Assembly (NCBI GenBank): GCA_905250885.1
Contig: CAJNOQ010000200.1
Coordinates: 1 to 63,754 of the forward strand
DNA from: Didymodactylos carnosus
Lineage: Eukaryota; Rotifera; Eurotatoria; Philodinida; Philodinidae
Direction: 5' to 3'
DNA: 63,754 nt
A program made the translations under genes and the position numbers. The notes below the pieces were generated by a model that was not told the DNA's origin, made no database searches, and worked only from the letters and a program-made list of their open reading frames with translations. Positions within the stretch are counted from its first letter, which is position 1. Every line of letters begins with the position of its first letter. Positions 11,501-23,238 of the stretch are shown here, piece after piece.

Positions 11501-14500
11501 GAAAATAATAAAAACACACAATTTATTAAACTTTTAACTTACCATTTCTAAACTGTTTAATTTAAATCCGTACACCGGTCCTCGTTTACTACTGTTCATA
11601 TAATTGCCAAATGCCAGGATAATCTACAATAATAATACACACAAATTCACTTTTATTCAATCTAAACTCGAATTTATTTATTTATACTTCAAGTAATTTT
11701 TTGAATCTTGCACTATTTTTCAGCGCTAATGATGAATTAATGACTGCTTTCAATTGCTAAAAAGATATAAAATATTAAATAAACAAAATTCAAAACATAA
11801 CAAAAATTACCTACCGGTGCTAAATTTTCATTAACATCATTAAAATTTGCCATAAACGAAACAACATTTAATTTTTGTGGTAAACGTTCGATTTTTGATA
11901 ACTAAAACAAAACAAAAAAAATAAGAGTAGAAGTTTTTTTTGACAACAAAATATTCTTACTCCAAATAAAAAGGAATCTTCATCCGATAAATTATTAATA
12001 TTTTTTCCATCAGACAAGTATGAATTAAAAGATTTTATCTAAATTAAATAAAATCATAAATAATTTACTATTTGTCTAATTTTGACATTTAATAACATAC
12101 TTCAGATTCTGTAGGAATAAAATGTTGTAATATATCAATTGTATCGATTGTTAATATTTTAAGATCAAGACTAAAAAATAATCATGAACATTGATATATT
12201 TAAATTTATAAAAGTAAATCGAAACATACTTGTTTAAAGCTCGCATTATCGTATTTACATCAAGATCTAATTTTCGACGGGCAATAGCTAAAATAAAATG
12301 ATAGTTTTTAAAATATCTATTCGTATATATTGTATTAAAATAAATAACAACAATAAAATACCTAGATTTCTTTGTCTTTGTGGATCTAATAGTGTTAAAC
12401 TTTCTGGTACTTTGATAAATTTTGGTTTTATATAAGGACTTATATTTCCGGCATTGTTTACCGGTAGACCACTGCCCGTTTTAAATAATTCTTCAAATGT
12501 TTCAAAATCAATCAGCTGAATATCAAATAAATATTAAAATTAACTTTGAACTAAATTTTATTTCAAATATTTACTTTAAGATATTTTTCATCATCCAATT
12601 CATTAAACACTGTTCCACGAACTTGTAACTGAAATAGAGAGTTATAAACTTATTGATAATTTTTATGTTTGAGCAAATATTCATTTTACAATTTATTTAC
12701 CGGTTTTAATGATGTCCAATTTAAATTTGGCAATTTATATTTTGTTTCTATTTTTTTCTTTATAGTCATTGTACCTGGTGGTGCTTCTAGCATGCCTGGA
12801 GGTGGTGGTGGAATACCCGTACCAAACATTGGAGGTGGGGGACCTAAAAATATATGTAAATTAAACATTTAGACGCTAATAAACATATGATCTGACAATA
12901 ACTTACCTGGTGGCGGTGGTGGCGGTATAAAATTTGGTGCTAAAATAGTCAAACGTAATATGAAAAAAGTCAGATACAATGATTTTTCTGCTTTTTACGA
13001 GGTAACTGAGATGGAAATGGTGGAGGTGGAGGAATTGTACTTGATGAATATACATTTTGATTAGATGTCATTATAGAATAATTGGATGAACTTGTTGGTG
13101 CTCCAGGAGGTGCGGAAGAAATTGACGATACACTACTACTTGGTGAACCTAAAAATCGAAAAAATAAAAATAAAAGAGAATTATGCAATAGTCATATCAT
13201 TTAGACAAACCTCGTTCATGATTAGGATTTCGTCTTAATGTATTGAGTGTTTGCGTTATATCATCGCGTTCTTTCTAGAAAAAACAAAATAAATTTATTA
13301 GAAATAATACCAATTATCAGATAAACTAAATACGTTACCTTTACATATTCAATTTGTTCTTCGGCAACAATTAAAGCTTTTTGTAATTCAGCTAGAAATA
13401 AAACAAAAAAAATATATGATAACTTTGAAAGATGAATTTCAAATAATCGTTCACATTTCTTCTGACATGCATGATACATCCATTACAGAGACATTTTTTA
13501 AAAATTTAAAAAGCTAGATTTAAAAATATGTTGATATTACATACTTGTTTTATTAACATGTTCTTGTTCAATATCTTGCAATCTTTCGTTTGTCTAAACA
13601 GAATATAAATATTGACAAATTTAAAAATTATAGTTTGTCTAAAATGAATCGTCTTACAATTGCTAATTGTTCTTCTAATTCTGATACTTTTCCAATTGCC
13701 TGTTGTTTTGTTTCAGAATCTTCTAACAATTGTCCAACATCAAAATAATTATCTAAATAGGCTTGAATTTGTAGTATAAAACGATCACATTCACCATAGA
13801 GCTCTTGATATTTCTAATTAAAATTTAAAAAGAAAAGGAATAATATACAAAATAGTTGTCGATATTTATCATCTTCTCTTCTTTTTTTTTTCATTAAAAT
13901 TCATACTTTTAAACAATCATCTAAACCGAGTAATTTAAATTCTTCTTGTAGATGAACACGATAATTCATATCTTGAACGGAATGTACAACAATATTAATA
14001 AATTGCATACAAGCAACCTATACATTGAACATAGATCATAAAGCCATCGAACTTTAAACATTATTTATACAAACCATATAATCAAAATTAAATTCGGATA
14101 TTTGTGTAAATGATTTCATTAATGTTTCGAATCGATGTCTTTCTTGACAAATCTATCAAATAGATCGATCATAGATGAAATGTTTGTTTTGTTTCATTAA
14201 ATGACAAATATTTTATTCTTACAATTCGAAAATTATCAAATGCATTTAAAATAACATCGTGTCCAAGTTCTACAAGACAAACGGCAGCTAATAATTCCAA
14301 AATAAGAGCTTTACATCTAGAATAATGAGAAAATGAGTAAAAAAATGGAGTGAGTTGTTATAAAAGAGAAAAAATATTACCGATAATTTTTATGTTGTAA
14401 ACTCAATGTTATATAATTCATTGCTTCACCATGTTGAATAACAAGATTAAAACCATTCTAAAATAAAGAATAAAATTCTATAAACATTAAATAAAATGAT

Positions 14501-16555
14501 GAATAGATATTTGAGCGAAGCAAAAACAAAAAAAATTGATTTCAATAATCTCATGCAGGAGTGTTTACAATAAAAAGCATTTGATAATTTTTTTTTTCTT
14601 CTTTCAAACACACAAAATAAGATGCACACATTCAAATTACGTACAACAGATAATGTGTGTGTAAATACCAATAATCTATACACAAAAAGTTCGAGTCATA
14701 ATCACATGGCTATTTTGAAGAAAATTTAGTAATAAATTATTCAAAACGTTTTAGATTTCTATAAATCACTATAAAAAAATCAGCATTTCTTATTATTATC
14801 ATCATAATTTTATGAATATTAAAAAACAAATTCCCGGTTCAGTTATATTAATAGAAAAATATGTTTCTTACTTGATTGTTCATAATTGCTCTTAAACACA
14901 TAATACATAATCGAACATCGTCTGTTGCTTCTCCAATATTATATTTTTTTATTTTACGATATAATTTTTTAGCATCACTACGTCCAATTGTTGTTCGTTT
15001 TAAACTATCATTTGAATTATTATTATAATTTAATAATGGAGGTGATGGTGAAATTGGTTTATGATGATTATTTGTAGAACCATTATTTTCATGTGATACA
15101 AATGTATCATTTGATTCTACTTCCCTAAAAAAATGAAAATAATTATCATTTAATAAATAATTCAATTCAAAAAATGCTGTTAATAGGACAACAAAAAAAA
15201 CCAGCGAATTGATGTTTCCCCAAAATACCCGTGCATATTGAAATGTCTAAAGCAGTAAAAATCTAGGAAAGATTTTTTGATAAAAAGAAAAATATATATA
15301 GCCTATGACTTCTTATTTGTTTAGTAACTTTGTCATAAAAGACGCAGATAAAGTAATAACCTAATTCCATTTGTAGTAAGTAGATAGATATAAGCGTGTG
15401 TGTGAAGAGATAGCTGATTTGTGAGTACATAGTCAAACAAATTTTCTTTCTGTTTGATTCGATGTTTTTGTTATTATTTTACCGAAATAATCCACAAAAA
15501 GATAGATGTAAAGGAGATTTTCTATTCTCCTTCTGTCTATTATTGTTGTTGAAGTCTTGTTCATTATAATTCATGGTATTGTTGTTATTTTCAACAATTG
15601 AATTACATCTAGTTTTAGAAAATAATATATTATAAGACAAGTTAACAAATATGAATATTCTGCATATTATTCATTAAATACTCATGACAATGTGTATACA
15701 ATTATGTTCTGATGTAAAAAATGAGTCATCATATAATTTTCTACATACCTCATGACTTCTAAAGATGTTTTTAAATAATCCAATAAGACATCCAAACCCT
15801 TATTACTATTACTTAAAAATTCATGTACCCAACTGAAATGAAAGAATTTAACAATATAAATAAATGTGATATAATAATATACAAGAAATTATTAGAGATA
15901 TGAATTACCCAATATTATTTGTTCTTAATGATATTTCTAAACTTGATAATAATTGTGTTGAATGTTCAATGGGTTGTTTCTTTTTCTAAAAACAATAAAC
16001 AAAAAAAAAAAATTACTCATTTTCTTTCATCTCTTTTATTCAGTAAATGATAAGTACACGTACCAATGTCGATGCTTTTGGTACGAGATTAGCACCACGG
16101 ATATACGTTTGTAATGCATTTATATAATAAGATGGTGGATGTTTCGCTGTTACTTGATCCTATGAGAAATATATATATTTGTTTTTTGTGTCTAAAAACT
16201 AACAACAGTAAACATCAAAGATAGATACTTGATCACGAATAATATCCCATTTTTTTTCTGGAGGATATTTAAGAAGTTCTTTTGATTTATCTAATGGTAA
16301 ATCCATTGTTGACTAAAAACACAAAGAGAAAGAAAATTTTGTCTAAAATAACGAGAAAATATTTTTTATAAATATTCTTACAATTGTTCTCTGAAACATT
16401 TCATCCAATGTTGCATCGTCTGGTCTTACATTTATCATTCTGTCTAAACTGCCAATACTCTAGAAAAGATAAATTTAACATTAAATATGATAAATTATAT
16501 TTATTATTGTACATACTTTTCCAATAGTTCGTATTGTTTCAGATGAATTAGACAT
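8586..16555 (-). CDS. FMNL: Formin-like protein (FMNL/FRL subfamily), diaphanous-related formin
   Basis: Nucleates and elongates actin filaments under Rho-GTPase control. About 34 exons, roughly 1,045-1,050 residues (close to vertebrate FMNL): 16517-16555, 16382-16459, 16229-16312, 16064-16159, 15909-15985, 15749-15832, 14872-15125, 14381-14457, 14223-14316, 14075-14152, 13907-14017, 13658-13813, 13545-13593, 13339-13391, 13211-13274, 12978 (or 12999)-13148, 12907-12939, 12701-12843, 12575-12628, 12362-12515, 12230-12287, 12101-12170, 11961-12038, 11815-11901, 11688-11756, 11543-11623, 11353-11482, 11178-11269, 9848-9965, 9720-9790, 9556-9660, 9475-9498, 8766-8871, 8586-8704. GBD/FH3 signatures: [55 protein letters not shown] proline-rich FH1 (about 12701-13050) is followed by FH2: [63 protein letters not shown]. 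These match FMNL better than DAAM or Dia. The start, the only in-frame Met in the first exon, gives MSNSS, without the Gly2 of vertebrate FMNL. Confidence 0.88.
9966..11177 (-). other. Large FMNL intron
   Basis: At about 1.2 kb this is one of the largest introns in a gene where most are under 100 bases. It separates the exon at 11178-11269 from the exon at 9848-9965, inside the FH2 domain. The MITE at 10581-10902 accounts for part of the excess. The rest is unique, slightly less AT-rich sequence with no recognisable gene. Confidence 0.75.
10581..10902. mobile_element. 322-bp MITE with about 29-bp TIRs and 9-bp target duplication (Mutator-like)
   Basis: It lies in the large FMNL intron 9966-11177. 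The left end GGATATTTCTAAAAGACGCG (from 10581) and the right end, read in reverse complement from 10902 (GGGTATTTCTAAAAGACGCG), agree over 29 bases with two mismatches. TCGAAACCC flanks both sides directly (10572-10580 and 10903-10911), a 9-bp target duplication as in Mutator-like elements. Inside are further nested inverted repeats: GAACACCCAAAAAAGT near 10681 against ACTTTTTTGGGTGTTC near 10836, and AATTCATCTCCAG near 10739 against CTGGAGATGAATT near 10818. There is no open frame for a transposase. Confidence 0.85.
14458..14871 (-). other. FMNL intron of about 0.4 kb, no further feature seen
   Basis: It lies between the FH3 exon at 14872-15125 and the exon at 14381-14457. Open frames on either strand here show no similarity to known domains and are AT-rich by-products. 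Confidence 0.7.
15126..15748 (-). other. FMNL intron of about 0.6 kb, no further feature seen
   Basis: AT-rich sequence between the exons 15749-15832 and 14872-15125. No repeat, RNA gene or coding segment was recognised. Confidence 0.7.
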
Positions 16556-16703
16556 TCTTGAATCTGGTCTCAAAGATGGCGTTATTACTATCGCCGATCT
16601 TTGAGATGAAATTGAACCACCGTTTAAAGCCGTTATTGTTGATGTTTTTAATGTGATAAAATAGACTAAAAATGTTTTCTATTTTCAAAATAAAATCAAT
16701 ATG

Positions 16704-16735
<32 letters not shown>

Positions 16736-19700
16736 CTCCTATTAATGATAAAATGATTCATCTTCTTCTTCTTCTTCTTCTTTTCGTATAATCATCACAT
16801 ACATATCTAAGAGAAAGAAGAAAAGAAAGAAAGAAAGAAAAAAAAACGAAATGAATAAATTTTTATCGGAGAAAAAGGATATTACTAATTCTCAAATAAA
16901 TAGTGAGGAGTGTGCATCAAACAATACCCAGAATACAAATTACGTTTACAATTGCAATTTTCAAAAAAAATAGATTATTTTATATTTTTTAGAAAAGAAT
17001 TTCACGACTATTCTTGGAAAAACTGATTAAGTAGAGAACACTTTTGGTAAAACGAGACCATGTAAAGAGCGATGATGATTTTCTCTTTTTCAAAATCGAA
17101 CAACAAGCCAATGTAAGAGGCAATTGAATCTTTACGATAAAGGGATGATTTAATCTTTGATTATTCTTGTTGTAGAATATTTTCAAATTGAACAAATTAA
17201 ATTTCTAATTAAATTAAATTTTATCTAAAAATAAGACGCTTCGTCTTTTTTTGTAAATTTTTTTATTCAAATTATGTTAAGAATAACAATATTTTTAAAA
17301 TATCTATCTCATTTTACTTTATATACGAGTTATACTCTAGACTCAAAGAGACTTTTATGTAGAACGACAAAAAATCACATTATCTTTGATCTCTAATTTA
17401 TAGAAACATCGATAGATATACATCTTGAGTATTGTATTGTTGTCTAAACATTTTGTCTGTATAAAAAATAAACGTATATTTTAAATGTTATTATTTATCA
17501 GTATCATATTATTAACAATAAGAAAAATTTGAGAGTAATAATATACCAAGATTTTCTCGCATTTTAAAGGAAAACAGTGAATAATAGATGTCATAAGACG
17601 AAAAATGTCCAGGTACAATCCAATCATTCACTGATCACAGTTTCGGTAATGATTAGTTTTATTCATTAATATTTGTAATACTCAATTCGAAAGTTATTAT
17701 AACATACCGGATGACAAAGAAGATCATAATTCATAGCAAGACCGGATAACGTCAAAACAAAATTATGTCATCCGTTGATTTAAGAGTTAGAATATTAACT
17801 GACATGGTTATTTCAATATTAGAAATGAACTATCGTTTGGTGAAAAAAAACATTCGTCAAAGTATCTTATTCGATACCAACACTCATAGATATTGTTAAT
17901 AATGATTGTCATTACAGTTGTTCAATTCAGAGTTTTGATCAGAGCATGTTTTAGATAAATATCGTCATTATACGTCACAACTCTCTTCCGGCCACTCATC
18001 GCTCTTGTTGAACCACTATCTACTTTTAAAATGGTTATATTTATAAACAAAATATTACTAACTCCGCATCGAGTGGTAAAATACTTTAAATAATGAAACT
18101 AATCTTTCTAGTTTTAAACTCATTACCCTGTTAAATCAACAAAAGAAAGTATTTCACCGAGAGCAGCGCATTCTAGAACAAAAAGGTAGAAAATTTTTTA
18201 ATATGTTATCTTATCGAACAAGAAATAGACAACTGATGTTCAGAATAAACAAAGAATTGTTGTTTTTCCCCACCAAATTGCAAGTAATTTATAACAACAA
18301 TGACTCCATGACTCCATAGATGAGTAACATATTAATACTTTAAAATTATTGCTGATCAAACTAAAATCATTTAAAAACAAACTTCAGCATCACCAAAGAC
18401 ATATGAGCTGAGAAGAAAAAGTTTCAAGAACAACATTCAAGGACGGTTAAATAAATGTGTTTGACGGAAATAAGATAACTGAACACGTTTGAATGAAATG
18501 AAAATGTGTGAGAATGGAACAAACTAACTATTCTTTTAACATGACATAAAAAAATTAAAATCGGATAAACTATACCGCATCTTGGATGAAAATATACCAT
18601 ATGGTTATACTTTTCAACCATCATCTAAACGGACTGATATTATTTACACATTATCTTAAACTATAAAAACGAACATGATGAACTGTTCTTGTCGCTTTTC
18701 CATAACACTTGTCTATAATATGTCATCGTCAGTTAAATTATACGTTTAACAAACATGTCTTATCGATTATGGAATGAGATATTTACATGTAATACCGAAA
18801 AAGATTTTCTATCATTTATCAGTAATGGACGAGGCCATGTCAAAAAAAAAGTCAAGTTCACATAAGTAAAAGATTAAATTGACAGAAAGAATTTTATTCT
18901 GATTATCATTTTATTATTTTGTGTCTTTCATTGTATTATATTATTACTCTTTAAAATACTAGACTTTAAAGATTGTACGAAGTGAAAAATAACATATATT
19001 GAAATGATTCAGATTTAGGTAGAGTTTGAGAATTGTGTTATTTCATTTCCTAAATGTGTTTTTTTTAATAAGCTGAACTCAATGTTAATACATTAAAAAA
19101 AAGATGAATATTGTATTCATATTATTTTATTTTTTTTTTCGGATATAAAGCTTTATGTTTTCAACATGAAGAATGGAGAAGAAAAGAATTTACTCAATTA
19201 AATAAACAATTACTAGATATTGTATTTTCTCGAGTAATAAAAGAGTGTCATTCTGATTTTTATTGCGAAATTCTTTAACAGTTGGTGTAGTTCGAATTAT
19301 CTGCTAAGTTTTATCTAATGTCTACTAGCTACTTGAAACAGAACTTCTGAAAAATTGCAAGAAATCAGTCAATGCTATCATTATTCTGCCAACGTTCAAA
19401 TTCAAAATTGTTTACTTAGTTTATGCATTTTGAATGTACAATGAGACGAAAACAAAGGATAATTTTTATTTGCCTCATATCTGCACTAACTTTTCTTGAG
19501 GAGGATGACTTTTTTCATTTAAAATTAAGAATAAATCTCAATGATTCATATCATTTTCTCTTTTTTCCTCTCATTTATGTATGTTTGAAGGTTATTTTTG
19601 CTTTTTTAAATAGTTGCTCACACAGGATACAACCAACGTATAGAAAAAGGACGGATACAAGAAATGTTTTCTTAACTCAAACCTTTTTGTCAAACGCACA

Positions 19701-20018
19701 CACCTTCATTCATTTATTTAACAATTGTAGTTATTCATATAGTAGTAAACGAAGAAGAACAGAAAAAAAGTATAATGTGTTATGTATCATTATAACTAAT
19801 CACATAAATCTATATATCATGACAAATGCGCGATCATGATTAACATACTGGGTGACGCGCTAAAATGATTTCATCACATATTTTAGTTTCATCTTTAATG
19901 TTTATCTTCTAAAACATTTTTCTCTACTAAAAAGAAAACAAAAATTTATAATTTATACGATGAACTTTATGTACTTATGAAGGAAGAAGCTCGCCAAGCG
20001 ATTAATCACATCATATGG

Positions 20019-20249
20019 CGATACTGCCGGACTACAGAGTACATCCAGTTATCTATTAATAAAAGCTTTTGGGACTAATATATCTATTTTCTTAGAATTA
20101 TAAAAATCTTGATAATAATTGCTGAAAAGTTTAGATTTTTCATTAAATTAAGATGTAGAAGCTTCATAACTCTAAGGATATTGATTGATGAGGTCCAAAA
20201 GCTTTTGTTAATGGATAAGTGGATGTACTCTGTAGTCTGACAGTATCGG
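20019..20249. repeat. Inverted duplication of a coding-like segment
   Basis: The left arm (20019-20074, from CGATACTGCCGGACTACAGA) is the reverse complement of the right arm (20194-20249), with about 85% identity over about 55 bp and a spacer of about 120 bp. Read outward-in, both arms keep the same open frame: GDTAGLQSTSSYLLIKAFG on the plus strand and ADTVRLQSTSTYPLTKAFG on the minus strand. Most differences preserve the frame. The protein family was not recognised. Confidence 0.6.
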
Positions 20250-20505
20250 CATGTATTCGATTGAATTCTCTCTCTACAGATTGAATTTCTCTTGATTCAT
20301 TCAAAATGGGTGTACGAGAGTAAACAATTACAATATTTGTGATGAGCATAAAAAATGACTGATAATCAAGTGCACTCGTAGAAAAAAAGGATTGATCACT
20401 TGGTGAGGTTCGCTCATCAGTATTCATTCTCAGATGGTGGATGTCAGAAAGAACAGTCAGCATAGATGAATGAATGCTGACATGACAATTCTTAATCAAA
20501 AACAT
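20164..20505 (-). other. Unrecognised 113-codon open frame, possible gene remnant
   Basis: It starts with ATG at 20505 and ends at 20164. It contains a hydrophobic stretch (SFFMLITNIVIVYS) and then REIQSVEREFNRIHADT, which could be helical. Its C-terminal part is the segment duplicated in inverted orientation at 20019-20074. No domain was recognised and no splice context is convincing, so it may be a pseudogene fragment or chance. Confidence 0.2.
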
Positions 20506-21426
20506 ATTTTAGTTTAATGGTACATTTCGATGAAAAGTTAAAAACAACATAAGACTTTCATCTATACTCCTTGTTCATACATACCTTATAATTGTATAAT
20601 GATATTAAGAAGAATGTGATTTTAAGATTTTTTCTATACTTTTTAATTTTTTTTAAATGAGAAAACAAATAATTCGGAAAAAAAGTTGAAATTCAGTCCT
20701 TATATAAAACTCTAGTTTGAAAAATCAATGAGAATTTTTAAAATTTAATCATTCATAATGTAGTTATTAGAATTGAATCTGAATCAACTAATAAAATCTT
20801 ACTAGACTTCATCCGAAAAGTCTGCAGCTTACCAACGATTTCTTTTTTTATTTTTACTATAGTTATTGATCACACTAAATATTTTGAAGGGTTTATTAGT
20901 GTAAATAATGACAAAAAAAACAAAACACTCAAAAAAACCACTTTCAGACATTAGTTATAATTCAAACAAAAACAACTAAGATGGTATGATATATTTAACT
21001 TCTGTATATTTTTATGTTTTCATTTAAAAAAAAATGACTTGAAATTTAAATGCTGAACTTATTTTTATATATATTTTTGTAAACGGAGTCAAAATTAGCA
21101 TTTCTTCGGGCTCAATAATTTATTTTATTCACTTCTTTTTTTTTTTACGATACAATGCAAGTGCAATAATATGTTGATACCTTCCTGTTGTATAAAATTT
21201 ATCATCAAAAAGATTTTATTGATAGTAAAACTAATGGTGGATATGGTACATTCATTTGAGAAAGAAAATGTGACTTAAAAATTGAAAATTTATTTCTCAA
21301 TAAATCAATAAGTGTCAAAAGTTTTAATCATACCACTTACTAAACAGAGAATCTTTTATATTTTCTAGCAAAAGTGACAGAAGTGATATTTAACCTAGTA
21401 ACACTTTATATGAACATTTCATATAA

Positions 21427-21460
21427 TCAAATATAACCCCACATATGTGGTTATATTTGA
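21427..21460. repeat. Short hairpin around ACATATGT
   Basis: TCAAATATAACC...ACAT pairs with ATGTGGTTATATTTGA, with only a two-base bulge. It is isolated in AT-rich DNA. No terminator or RNA function can be assigned in a eukaryote. Confidence 0.6.
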
Positions 21461-23238
21461 TCACTTTGCTAATGCTTCCACTCTCTCACTTCTTAAAGTA
21501 AAGCATTGATAATTGATTGGCACAGAAAAAATTATATCTTTCATTTTCTTTTTCTATCTATATGATAACTATAATATATTGTAGATATCTAGATGAGTAT
21601 TAATATGTATGTCATTATAGATTCTATAGAGTTTCTTTTTCAGTCATCAATTAATGACTATACAACAGACGCGGATTGTTTTCTGTATGTATGTGTATCT
21701 GTACACGTAGATGTTTATTACATTAAATTAAGAAGGCAATCGAGAATGAAAGGTCAATTGAACAAATCATTCACGAAACAAGAGATAATACTATACTACT
21801 ACGGAAGAGCGTGATGTCAAATATTACATATACATACTGATTCATCTCTTTGTTTTTTAATGAAAATAATATGCAATTATCTAATCTCATGTATTTCTTT
21901 TTATTTTTGAACATTGTCATTATGATCACAAAATACTAGGAAAAACACCATCTACTTCCATTCGAAATCAAAATCTTTTGCGCAATATATAGAATATTTT
22001 CATATTCGTTTCGTTCACGACCGTAGTTTTCTCTAATAGTTGCCTTTTATTTATTTATTCAATTTATTTCAAAGTAGACAAAAAGATCATGAACAGACTG
22101 TTTTCACTTCTTCCAGCGAAGTCATCTGCATGTTTTCGTGCAAAGAAGTTTATCTGTTCAACTTACAATCTCGTTTATCTCATAACATAAAAAAGAACAA
22201 GTTTGGATGAGAAGACCTATGGAAAAAAAAGAAAAAGCAGCTCGACTTTTAACTCTAACAAAAACAGGGATAAACATAATAAAATATAAAAAAACAAGCA
22301 GCTCATACCAAGCATCAATACTCAAAAAAAAAACATTTTAATTCCAGTAATCAAAAATCATTACTGAATTTTCTCGAACACTTATATTATTTGACGTTTA
22401 AACCAAACAAGAAAAGTCATCGTCACCGTTCGATAAGTTAGAACTGTTACTAATGAGCGCAAACAACTGGAAAGATCAAATAAGAGACTCTAAAAATTAA
22501 TGTTTGCTTTTATGATTACATCTAACCAAAAACTTTCTTGAAATAAATGCTTTTTCCTGCATGGCAGTGAGAAAACATGATTTTTATGGCTGTGATGAGC
22601 CATAAGGTCTTTGAGATGGTACTACAGTAAAAGTATGAGTGAGTGTAACATATCGTCGCATGTGTAGCACTAAACATTTTCTTTGACTTTTTTATAGTAG
22701 TTTTTACAAGAGCAAATGTCACAGAAACCACAGAATTAGCTAGAATGCAATGACTTCTTTGTACATAAACAGACTTATATTATGTCTCAACGAATTAAAA
22801 AAAATCAAGTCAAAAGAAAAAGTATTAGAGATGTACACCTATTCATTGGTGTTCTATTGAGCCAATAAAAAGCACGCTCTCATCCTCTGATTTATTTATA
22901 AATCATACATTGCGTATGTTTTATAAAAATGTTATTCTAACTTTTAAATATCTTTTACAGTACTAGTCACCAACTTAAAAGGTAATAGTAGTATTACGCA
23001 TAGATGCCGTAATAATAAAAAAATATGCAAAATCGTCGCTTATACTCGTATTTTGTGTTACCTTTGCATCTCCATTTTGCTTAGCAATTTCTGAGCATAA
23101 TTTATGATTATAAAAACGAAACAATAAAGTCGCGATCTCAAATAAATCAACGAAATCTGTAACATTTATCTAAAATTTCATATAGATTGTTTACACGTAA
23201 TACCAAATGATTTTTTCTTTCATTTTTTCTCATTGTAA

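Larger units (their letters stand above)
16556..23238. other. Gene-poor region upstream of FMNL and downstream of the ETS gene
   Basis: It must contain the FMNL promoter and possibly a 5' untranslated exon. The reading frame of the first exon stays open to about 16685 and a possible acceptor (TTTTTAG) lies near 16663, so an upstream exon is possible. Microsatellites: (TAT)n 16704-16735 and (CTT)n 16761-16783. An inverted duplication lies at 20019-20249 and a short hairpin at 21427-21460. Open frames at 19423-19839 and 20164-20505 have no recognised domain. The 3' UTR of the ETS gene lies near 23.0-23.2 kb. Confidence 0.55.

Noticed and set aside
8586..16555. Assignment of the formin to DAAM
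   Set aside because: [25 protein letters not shown] and [15 protein letters not shown] agree with FMNL/FRL and differ from the DAAM counterparts.
17697..17780. CCGGATGACA...TGTCATCCG as a small TIR element
   Set aside because: Only about nine bases pair and there is no flanking duplication or internal structure.
19423..19839. 138-codon plus-strand open frame
   Set aside because: Phe/Ile/Cys-rich translation typical of AT-rich non-coding DNA; no recognisable motif.
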